Below, piece by piece: positions 21,580 through 33,800 of a DNA stretch of 64,000 nucleotides. The position numbers and the translations under genes are program-made. A model generated the notes under the pieces. The model ran no database searches, was not told the origin of the DNA, and was given only the letters and a program-made list of their open reading frames with translations. Each line of letters opens with the position of its first letter. The first letter of the stretch is position 1. The DNA is taken from the NCBI RefSeq assembly GCF_050908995.1, contig NC_135124.1, forward strand, positions 1,488,001 through 1,552,000. The letters are read 5' to 3'. The DNA comes from Andrena cerasifolii. Lineage: Eukaryota; Arthropoda; Insecta; Hymenoptera; Andrenidae.

Positions 21580-21875
21580 ACGCCATACGTTACATGTGTA
21601 TACAGCATACAGCTGTGTCAACCTATAGAGAGGGGAAAGGTAAGAGTGGAGTGGGTGAGAGAAGGAGAGTGGAAATTGGTGGAAATAATGCACAGGTTAA
21701 CATCCATTTTTGATTGAACGTCAGAAAAAAATATTACAACTAATTAGCGGTTAAGTGAAACGCAGGCAACAAAAGATTTGTTACTACGAACGTATTACTG
21801 GCAAAAAACTGAACGGTCAAACTTTATGTGCGACGTTAAAATCCATCATTTCTCGTTGGTCTTGTATTAATTATC
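21580..21875 (+). promoter_or_regulatory. Ltn1 5' flank, possible bidirectional promoter
   Basis: This is the non-coding interval between the Ltn1 start codon and the divergent open frame. It must include the Ltn1 leader. No TATA box or clear initiator stands out. It would be bidirectional only if the divergent frame is a real gene. Confidence 0.3.
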
Positions 21876-24800
21876 ATGGGGAAGAACAAGCAGGCACAAC
21901 GAACAAAAAACAATGCAAGAGTAAGCGAGTTTATATGGATAAAAACATAATAGTTTTGTAAAGAAAGGAAAAAGCAAAGATGAAATTTCATTACTATAAG
22001 AAAAGTTGTTATGATAACTTTATTATACTGTATAGCATGAAATATGCCAAATACTGTTTCACATTCGATGCATTGGAAACGATTCAAAATTTTTATCGAC
22101 ATATTCTGACATTCTTATTTATTTACCTATGATTTTCAGCCATCAAATAGTAGTCGAAGCGCAGAACTTCTAGGCACTACGATACCAAATTTTGTTGGAT
22201 TCTCTGCTGTGAAGGATGGTGGTTACGTACCTGTATTGCCAGGTCTATCGCTTTGCAGCATAAATGAGATTGAAATGAATCATGTTGATAGTAATTTTCA
22301 AATGGTGTTAAAGAAAATGAATAAAAAAGACTCAACCACAAAATCCAAGGTAGGATGTTAGGTCTTATCATGTGTATAAACGATATCGATATTAAAGCAT
22401 TATACTTTCTCAGGCCTTGCAAGAATTTGCTGGCATGTGTCGAGAATCAGAATTATCAGCCATAGAAGGAATGCTACCATTTTGGCCACGGTTATATTGC
22501 GCTTTGGCTATAGATATAGAACACAAAGTCAGAGAAGCTGTACAATTAGCACATGCTGCTCTCGTGAAACGTGTTGGCAAAGGCATAGCAATGTATTTAA
22601 AACCATTAGCAGGAGCTTGGTTTACATCACAATATGATACATATCCTCCTGCTGCGTCAGCTGCTAGTAATTCATTCAATGTAAATTATTATCATTTAAT
22701 AATAACAATACATTCAGAATTACTAATAATTAGTGTTCCCGATTTCTCGATATTTTTTCTTTCTCAAGAAATCAGAAATCAGATCATACTTCTTGAGAAT
22801 TCTCGAGAAAATGAAAAAAATATTACAAAATTTATATTTTTGGAATAATGTTGATAATATTTATCAAAAACACAAGAAACCTTGGTAATTATTTAGAAGT
22901 TTTCCATCCTCACCGATTTCAATGATGTTTGGATATGTCATTGGGGACACGCTTCTGAACAACTTTTTCCTATACATGTTACCAGTGCTCGACCTTCGTT
23001 TCCGAGATATTCGCGATAAACTGCTGCTAATACACAATGTATTCTGCCTTATACCTACCTACAGTACGTGTCCGTGGCAGCGTATGCGCCAGCATGGGAG
23101 AAAACAAATGATGAAGCTGACCTTCGTTTCCGAGATATTTGCGAAAAACTTCTTTTGACTTATTCCGACGCAACGCATTCCACTTTCCAACTTGTCCCGG
23201 GTATTAGTATTGCTTGGGGCTAGATTAGCGCGGGGGGCGCGTAAAGCATGATAGCGAACCGGTATGAGTCGGGGTGTTGACGGGCATCTGCAAGTTTCTG
23301 GTTCAAATCTCTAAACTCACATCAGTTCGCTATCATGCGCGCCCCCCGCACTAATCTAGCCTCAACCAATACTAATACCCGGGACAAGTTGGAAAGTGGA
23401 ATGCGTTGCGTCGGAATAAATCAACAGAAGTTTTTCGCAAATATCTCGAAAAGGAAGGTTGTGCGGTAACATGTATAGGAAAAAGTTGTTCAGATTCTTG
23501 ATCTTGATAACATATCCAAAAATCATTGAAATCGGTGAGGATGGAAAACTTCTAAATAATTACCGAAACATGTAACTAATTGTTCATTCCTGTCTAATTT
23601 GCACAAACCTTGTATAAATGGAAAAACAGATATTAAATATAATTGATATATTTATTTATTTAATACAAAATTTGTGCAAAGCGAAACATTACTTTTTTAT
23701 TTTAAAATAGTTTTTTAATCTGTTTCTTTTTTTTTTGTAATAAAATCTGTAGCTGTAGAAAAGTTTCTTTCGATTTGAGTGGATGTTGACTTGATCCTAT
23801 GTAGCAGATCTAAAAGTTATGGTAAATTGGGTGTTCTTCCAGTTGACTCGAAAATATGAAATTCCTTTGTTAAAGTCCGGAATTTATCGTGTTCTTGGTT
23901 GATACTAATTTCTTGGAAGCTCTGCGATTGCTATCTCTAATTGTTTTCTTAATGGTAATTCTTCTTGAGGATCTGTACATTTTTCAGTAGAATCATGATT
24001 ACTGTTATATTTTCCGAAAAGTCTAGCCACTTAAAAATTGTTTTGCCGTTATATACATATCTGTCGTGGATATTAAATGACAAACGCGTCTTTTGAATCT
24101 TTTTAAAGAGATTCTCTATTACCTATGCAACAATTTTATAGGGATACAATAGTTTTGTCTCTTCTTTTCTATATTTCTTCTTTAATAGCCACAAGAAACT
24201 CATTACTTAATTCAGTAGGTATACCATTTTTCTAAATTGTTAAATAAGAATGTAAGAGCACCTTCACTAGTCAATAATGTCGAATTTTCTCTATTGAGAT
24301 TTTCTATTCTAATTCATATAGGTTCTAATGCTACTAATAAGATTTATTATAAATTGTACATGTGTTTATACGTTCGCGATTAACTAGTAATATACAATTT
24401 GAACTAACTGAAAATTCAATTCCGAAAATAAACGAGATTTATAATAATCTTCATAAACTTAAGTTTTTCGAGAAAAATAGTATTTCTTAAGAAATAAGAA
24501 ATAAGCATTTATAAAATTTCTCGAGAAAGAATTCTGGAGAAGGAACACTACTGATAATGGTGTTTACTTGTTTAATACTAAATCTTTTCTATTTAGGACA
24601 CTTTTCCACAGAGAAAAATTACTGATGCTATTGTACATTGTCAATATGAAATCTTAACATATATCTGTGATAATATTACTGTTCATACAGCACAGTCTTT
24701 ATCTCTGCAAAAGTATGTTTTATATTATTTGCAAAATGTACAGCTGAATAAAATCTTGTTATACTACTTTATATACCATGTTATTAGGTCTCTTACTGCA

Positions 24801-27800
24801 GAAGAAATGGATACGAAATATCATAGGTTGCTAATAGCAAGTTTACTGGGTTACAGTTCTTATTTAAAGGCAGTTCCTACCGAAGAAATCGAGAAAGTCA
24901 TTGAAATTCATCGGAAAATTTTAAGCAGCAGCAAATTCTGGAAATTAGTTAAATATAATGTTATCCCAATTAAAATAGCATTTTTCAATGCATTAACATC
25001 AATTATTGAGAATGCCCATATACTACTACAAAATGAAAAAAAGAGGGCTGTAACAACTATTATGAATAGTCTTGATGAAACAGACCCTGCACTCTTATCT
25101 GCTGTATGGGAATCTGTGCTTGTAACTATAAATAAAATAGAGGTAAATTAGTACTATTCATACAATGTTTGACATTATAAGTTCGTAACATTAAATTACA
25201 TAAATTAATTCTTTTTCAGGGTTGGTTTAATGTAGTAAGCATAGAGAAACTAGTTTTGCCAAAATTATGGCGTGTTCTACGAAATGGAGGGCAATATTGT
25301 GCTGGTGTTGTTTATCCAAATTTATTACCTTTCATCAGTCAGTTTCCAAAGTTTAATGTTGATCTTCGTAACTTGTATACAAATTTCTTCAGTAATATGC
25401 GACAAGGGTACTCAATCAACTAATGCAGTATATAATGTTTACATGAAATTACTTATTGCTTCAACTAACATTTCAAACTATGATAATGTGTTTTTCAGAT
25501 TCTCCGTGAAACGTATACAAATGAGTCGTTCGGAAATGTTTGCTGTATCAACATCATTTATTGAATGTTTACGATACTCTATTCTTCTAAATGTTGATAA
25601 TCAAGATTTATGCTGTGCACTTCTCAAAGAACAGGTATTTGTGTTATATACCTAGACTGCGGATGTTCATGGAAATGCATATTTTTATAGGCAAAAAATA
25701 AAGTAATGGGACCTAGACAGAAATTTGTTTTGTCATTAGAGAAATCCAAAATTATACTTTTTATTTTGCATATTATGCATATTGCGCATGTTTTGCATAA
25801 TGTATATTTTTTGCATATTTCATATTCTTTGTATATTATTTGCACATTTCTTGCATATTTCGTGCATATTTCTCATATGTTTTGTGGATACGCGGCTGAC
25901 TTTGCATTACGTGCTGAATACAGGCACAAAAAACTGACAAACGTTGATGGCGGAGTCAATAATTTTGTATATATGTATCCCACGCCACAGAGAACTTCTG
26001 GTCAGTTAGATCACGAGTGTCGCGTGATTTATATCAATTCATAAGTTATATATCATTCGAAATTAAAGATGCCTAAATCGAGGAACTGTAAACGTGTAGA
26101 ACTCAATAATTGGATTACATGTATACAAAAAATAATAAAATGGTGAATGTCCTATAGATACTTCTGTGTGAAACATTTTTAGCTACAATTAGCAATTTCC
26201 AAGAAATATTTCAGTTTTCAACTTTGGATGACTCACTTTGTATTTTGCATATATGTTGCATAAGTGTTACATATGTCTTGCATATTACGATATATTACAC
26301 GTGCATAAACATCCGCAGTCTATATATACCAGATCTTTGTATAAATGCTATTACAAGCAGTTTTGTGAAAAGAATATTTAAACTAGTAATTATTTCTTTC
26401 AGGTCATGCCAGTTTTAGAAATATCTTTAAAAGAAAATACTGCTGTAAAACAAATCCTTTTTTGTGAAATTACACATTTGGTGCGTTACTGGAGCAAAAA
26501 CCGTTGTAACCCAGATTACAAATCGTATTCTCATTTGGTACAGGAGTTTTGGCACCAACTTAATCTATTGTCCAATTCCCTGATAAACGCGTCTGAAAAT
26601 TCTGAAACTGTCAACATTCCAGATACAAATAATGCTCAAATTGAATTCTTAATTGCATTAAAAATAGCACCTGCACATGACCGTAAAAATTTAAAAGTAA
26701 AATTTTGTACTTCAGAGAAGAATATGAAAGTTCAATCCGAAATGCAGAATATAGAATTTGATATTGACACTGAATTTACGACCGAACTGAATAATTTTGT
26801 CAATTTCCTTTGCATAAAATATTTTAGTAGAATTACTGAACAACGAGCACAGAAATATGTCACATATTTAAATAAACTTATGACATACTTTGAAAATGAC
26901 GCACTTTTTCCGAACTTGTCAGAATCTCAAGGCACGCAAATAGACTTCTTTAAATTCTATGATGAAATTTTACGAAATTGGTTACTAGAAGAGTCCAAGG
27001 AAACTGAGCATATAGTAGAATTAATATTCAATATCCTTAAGTATATGAATGCGTCTGAGAAAAACGAAGTTTTGAAGTCATTAACACAGGTAAGAAGTGT
27101 TGCTTTCTTTATGTTTTTTTATGAGAACTCATATATCTGTTCATTATATATATTCATTTTACTTTCAGCTGGAAAAGATTGTAACAGTAAGAAATGTTAT
27201 ACAATGTGCTTTATCCAAGAAACATAGAAATGATGTAGTACTAAAAGAATGGTATTCGCAGTCTGAAATAACTAGATTATTAATAGATGTAGCAAAGGAA
27301 ATTGCTTCATGCAATTATTCTGATTTACAAAAAAATCAGGATCTTATTTTGTTAGCGTTCGAACCTCTTGATAACGGCAGTAAGTCCTTGATACTTAAGG
27401 GAACTTTCCGGTCTAGAGCCCCCAAAAATAGGTGATCTTTAGGAATTAATTAAAGGAAAACTACTATATATAATTTAATGGGACTTTTTGCATTGTATTA
27501 AGGATGTCTTAAATTATAGAAATATATTTTTCGTTTTATAATTAATCATTGCACACGGCACTGGGGAGTCGTTACATTCAAGGCGTCAAAAAATTCATCC
27601 AAATCGGTGGGACTTATATCTCCAAAAGTTATTATCCGATTCGACTGAAACTTTTCTAATTTTGAAGAATATACTGCTGGTTAGGCGGCAACCAGAAAAA
27701 AATACAAAATTACATTTTTTAAGAGAACAACGCCACTTGAAGTTTGAAATCACTTTCCCCCTATAGTTTCCATCCTTTCAACGCCTTAGAAAATTATAAA

Positions 27801-30800
27801 TTTTCAATTTTTTGTAATTTTTTCTGGTACCCCCCCCCCCCCCCCCGCCAGAACTATATTCTTCAAAATAAAAAAGTTTCAGTCGAATCGGATAATAACT
27901 TTTGGAGATACAGGTCCCACCGTTTTGAGAACTCTGTTTCGAGAAAAACGCATTTAAGGGGTTATATCTAGTCAGGCGGCCGAAAAGAGGCGAATGTTTG
28001 TGCATTTTTTTGAAAAAGCGGAAGCATAACATTTAAAGAACATTTGGTAGTTTTTTCGTAGAAAAATATTTACGTTTATAATAAAGTAACAACCGATGTC
28101 CAAGAAGCATTTTTAAAAATTTGGTTTTGCGGTGAGCACTGCTATTCAGAACCAGATTATCTAAAATAAAAAAAAAAGATTTCGTTAGTATATTAATGTA
28201 TCCTGAGGTTGACGGAGAGAATTTTCCGAAATATTAATCTATAACAAAATCATGCGAAAAGAATCAGGATTTCAATTTTAAAATGCCGCCATTTTGTTAT
28301 AGGTTAATAATTTGGAAAATTTTCTCCGTCAATCTGAGGATAGATTAATATACTAACGAAATCTTTTTTGTTTTTTAATTTTAGATAATCTGGTTCCGAA
28401 TGGCAGTGCTCCCCGCAAAACCAAATTTTTAAAAATGCTTCTTGGATGTCGGTTGTTACTTTATTATAAACGTATATATTTGTCTACGAAAAAATTACCA
28501 AATGTTCTTTAAATGTTGCTCTTTTAAGTGCAAAAAGTTTTGTAAAAATATACGCTTCCGCTTCTTAAAAAAAATCACAAATATTCGCCTCTATCCGGCC
28601 GCCTGGCTAGGTATAACCCCTTAAAGTTTTACGTGAGCGCCGAGTGGTCGGTTATTTCCCATGCATTTGCCGCTACTCAAATGCCTATAACTTCGGGGAT
28701 TTTACGAATTTCAACAAATCCTTTTAAACACGTATTCCTAAAAAGTTGAACATTCGAAAAATGAAATAAAAAAATCGATTTTTAGACCAGAACCTCCCCT
28801 TAATTATAGCATTCCTCATGCTTTACTAAGGCAGTAGGAAATAACTCCCGCTTAACTTCTAGATCTGCTGATCAAGGAAGAAGGAATCAATGAAATTGTA
28901 TCTATACTTTGCAATTCAATTGATAAAGTAGATGAAACGTACCAATTACATTTTGCAAAATTAATTTCTTATATTGTTCCGTTATCGTGGAGTCACAAAC
29001 AATCAATGTCTGGAGCTGTACAAGTATTAGAAACGCTTTTTGAATTATGTTCTAAAAACTATTTTTCTAATAATTCTGATTTTATTGAAACGATACAAGA
29101 GATATGGAAAAGGGGCCTTCTGGAAGCTGTTAAAAAATTATCTCAGCTGGAATTCATTGAATTAACTAAAAAATTTGCATCTATCATGTGGAAAAGAATA
29201 TATGATTCGTAAGACTATTTTCACTAATACTTAGTGATAATATTGACATTTTTTCTTTCATGAAACGTGTTATGCTTTACAGGAATGGAGATCATGCTAA
29301 AGAAATGATGGTGGACATAGCAGTTATCTTTCTCGAAATTATACTCAATAATGAAGTTCATGTAGAAGAAGAGTATGCACAAGAAATTATTTTAACATTC
29401 TTAACAGATTCTGATATAGCAACTTGGATGGCTGAAGTAACTGGAATAATTGTATATGGTGAAGTAATAACTGGGAAACTATATGTATCTACGCTTGATC
29501 AGAAGATACAAATTTATCAAAAATCTGTGCCCATCGACTTAACTAACAATGCAATAACGGATAATACTGAAAATTGTCTGAAATGGGCATTATTTAACGC
29601 AAATCTACTGTATAGCCTATGTTTAAGATCAACTAATAAAGATGAAGACGAAGAAGACTCACGTACTGCGAAACCACTAATACACGATGTGAATTTACCA
29701 GGAATTACAAATATATTAATAAGTGTTGTATATTCAATTATGGTGGGACAAATTTATGCCGATCATTACAAATCTGTAAGTACAATAATTCGCAATACAA
29801 ATGTATATTTAATTTTTATAATAGAGGAAGTAATGTTTTATTACCCGATCGTTCGCAGACCAAGTATTATAGTAATGCACATAAAATTTTGATGACTGTT
29901 CAAGATAGCTTTAGAAAGTTACAAATATACATTAATAAAGATACATATAATGAAATTCTTAATCAACTTGAAATGTAAGTGTCCATATTTTATTCAAGTA
30001 TATTATTAATTAATGCATTATCTACATTGTGTATATTTGCAGAAATTATTCAAAATACGGCAGCATGTTATCCTACATAATATATTTCTGTTGCATCGAT
30101 TTATATGCGAACCAAAAATCTGACGAACTGTTTGAAATGTATAGGAGTAGTGGCATATCTACTAAAGATAATGAAATTATCCTTCAAGGATTACAGGTAG
30201 TACAATACTAATGTTTAGTTTGTATTAAAATTATAGTGTTTTCTAACGGTCCGTATAAAGACAAAGAATTTTATTTCAGACTTTATCGAAATTTCAAAAC
30301 TTGAAGACCACTTTAGCAACAACAGATGATGATATTTATGCACTAATAGTAACAAGAAGTAGACTTGTTAATCAAGAAGACAACTTGGACTACTCCAGCA
30401 TTTTGGAAAAAATAATATCTTATGAGAAGGAAAACCCTACATTATTACTTCTTGATTGGTATCCACAACAATTCTAGTTTATTAACATTTATAAAATTTC
30501 TTCAATTAAGCTGAGAATTTATTAAACATATATTTATGCTTCTTCTTTTATAGCGATATTTCGCAAACTCCGTGGGAAAAATTAACTTTACCTTTGGCCG
30601 TTATAAGATTACTGACGGATCTCGTAACGAACATTCCTACTAAATTAACAAACGAACAGTGGAATTTTGTCCTAATATCTTTGGTTCTATGGCAACTTTC
30701 TGTTACTAAATCCAGACAAAATGCTAGTGACTTTAGGGTTTGTATATGTATATGAGTAAATTCCACTTACGTCCAAATCGCCCGCGACGCCCGTGATTTT

Positions 30801-33800
30801 CATTAAGATAGATTTTCTTAAACGCAACTGAACGCAACGTTAAGAATTTCGAAGTCGATTTTCTCGAAAATGAAGCGCGATATCAAACAATTGTATTCCT
30901 TTTCCTCCATTTATTTAATTGTTATAAATCGAAAATCGCCTTTGAAATTCTTGAAGTTGTATCTAGTCGCGTATTGGGATCTGACATCCGTCGCCATGAC
31001 ATCTGGTGGCGAAAGTAGGAGCGCTTGTTTGGGTACACATCAATCCCTGTCCGTTCTCGTGTCGTTGCATACAATGCCGCTGGGCAGGATATGAACCTGC
31101 CCAATCACATATACTTTGCATAGAAAGGAACATCTTCGCAAAAAACAACATTATCGCATATACAACACACGTATCTTGCACCCATATCGGCGCCATCTTG
31201 GTTAGGCCCCGCCCCTATCTCAGATCCCAATAGGAAAACCTACCTTAATGAAAATCACGAGCGTTGCGGGCGATTTAGGCGTAAGTAGGATTCGCCCTAA
31301 GTTAGATTATTTAGAAAATTATTATTTTCAAGTTACATTGAGAACTTTTCTTCACTACTTTAGGTATCTGCGTTAACAGTAGCAGTTAGTCAACTTTACT
31401 GTGCACTCCAATATTCAATTAACAAGCATGAACAGGAACAGATATCAAATTTCCCATCAACATTGTTAGATGAATGGAATAATATTTTTGCCGGTGATGT
31501 GCAAAGTAGAATTATTCAAACCTGGCTGTTTTATGCAGGTAGGTTCAGTATATAAAAACTTTATTTTTCTTATTTAATGCGAAACAATTTTCACAGATAT
31601 GTACAATGATAAGAAAACAGCTTTGAAACCTGTGGTAGTGTTGGATTATTTAGGAAAAGCAGTGAAAATGTTAAACGGAAGTGTATTGTTTCAAAATCCG
31701 TCACATGTATCTCCTACAGTAGTAGTTGATTTAAATTACACTGTACAGTTATCATTAAAATTATTGCAATCTCCTGTAGCCAGTATACAATTAGGTGCAT
31801 ACCATCTATTAAGACACGCAGTGCCAGTGCTTGTGCACCAGGATAAAACAACTGTAGAATTAGAAAATTATGATCTAAACACTCTAAACATTAAAAAAAT
31901 AGAAGATGTGCTTCAACATACACAAAACATCGTAAATACTATTTTAATGGATTTCAAGTAAGTTCCCATGTAGCATGTGTTCATAAAAAGTATATTTGTA
32001 ATTTATAATATTTATACAGATTATGTGACACAATAAGTTGTACCATTCAGCCATATACGGACTCGTACACATATACTGTAGGGTATTTATTATCATGGGC
32101 TGTCATACTAGACATGTGCGCAAATGCTCAAAGAGATTTGCTTTATCAGTATGCCGAAATACTTAAGTAAGTATTCTTTAAATACGCTTATTGAACCTTT
32201 TCTAATATTCGATGAAAACTCCTTAAGAATTTATGATTATTTATTTAAATTTAAATACTTAGGGTGTACATCAAAAGTAATAAAATTGCGATGAAATCTA
32301 CGTATTTAGTTTGAAAGTCCGAGTTAAAAACGCTTGAAGCATGGGAAGTCGGCGATCAGGGATTCGCGCTGTGTAGCCTACAATTAGACGTAGTATTATG
32401 TATTTGTCACTGTTTCTACAAAATAAAATGCTACTTACCTATTAGGGTGGAGCGATACTATATAGGCAGGCGAAAATTTAAATTTGAATTTTCACTTGGT
32501 CTGGGTGCGGGATAGTTGGCTTTTGATTAACCAAACACAACTGTAAAAAACTTTTGGAAAAATATTCACGTCTGCAAGTTCCTTTTTCTCCTAGAAATGA
32601 TTATATGATTATATGATTATTCAGGAGAAAAAGGAACCTGCAGACATGAATATTTTTCCAAAATTTTTTACAGTTGTGGTTGGTTAATCAAAAGACAAGT
32701 ATCCCGCACCCAGGCCAACTGAATTATCAAATTTAAATTTTCCGCTCCGCTCTGTTACCTATGCAACGCGGTCTGCTGATCCCTGAATTACCATGCTGTA
32801 GGCGTTTCTGACCCGAATTTTTAAATATTAATAACCACGAAACGAAGCCTTCATCGCAATTTCGTTACCTTTTTAATATACAGGGTGGTTCACGCCATTA
32901 GGCCAAGTCATATCTTTTTCTATGGTTGCAATTAGAAAAAAATGTTAAAGTAAAATATTGAATTGAAGTACAATAGTCTTGTACAGGGTCAGCGTTTTAT
33001 CCTGCAACCCGCGTTCGCGCGAACTTGTAAAATGGCAACAGCGCCTCACAGACGCATTCCACTACAACCATGCACCGGCCCAGCGGAGAGCTGCCAGCGA
33101 CCGCTGGACAGCAGTGATGCCCGAGCTCCGAAAATTTTAGGATGGTCTCTTTCAAATTAACATCACAAAGAGCCACCTATGTGTAAAAGCCACAATAATG
33201 ACGCATCGTTCCAAAAATTGACATTAACGGAAGCCGGTATAGGCGTGGCGTTGAGAAGCTAAAAGGTTAAAACATTCAGACACAAAAATTCTAGAAAAAA
33301 ATTCAATCACCGCTACAATGAAAGACACGTCCCATTAGTTACCCCTTACATATGATGAAGGTATGCACTGGATTAAGGATAAAATCATAAAAAAGAAAAC
33401 GAGAACAATAGATTCTGAGGTCTGTAGAACTAACACATAATTGAATGAAAATTTAATTTCTCAATTTCTGAAAGTAATGATACAGAAACAACTAGCCTAG
33501 GATTATCAACATCATGAATTTTAAAAAGTGCATTAAATGCAGTATCAAATAAACGGTTTGCAAAAGCTTTTCACAACAATTATGGTTAAAAAATTGATAA
33601 AAGAAAAATTAAGTAAACGTAAAATATTTTAAATTATCCATCATTAAGAAGGAATAATTTTTCCTCATTTTTCATCGCAAATTGCATTCCAATATCTTTT
33701 ATAGTTCAAAAATTATACGAAAAAGGCCCCAAATTTGTCAACCCGGCCCGGAAATTCTGAATAGCTCTTTGCGACGTTAATTTGAAAGAAACCATCTGAA

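Larger units (their letters stand above)
22731..24550 (-). mobile_element. 1.8-kb hAT element in Ltn1 intron 3
   Basis: Termini TAGTGTTCC and its inverse GGAACACTA, flanked by CTAATAAT (22723-22730) and CTGATAAT (24551-24558), 7 of 8 identical. Subterminal TTTCTCGAGAAA-like repeats lie at both ends. The interior has a decayed transposase C-terminus on the minus strand and a nested 691-bp inverted-repeat element. It lies wholly between donor 22681 and acceptor 24596, so Ltn1 coding is untouched. Confidence 0.8.
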
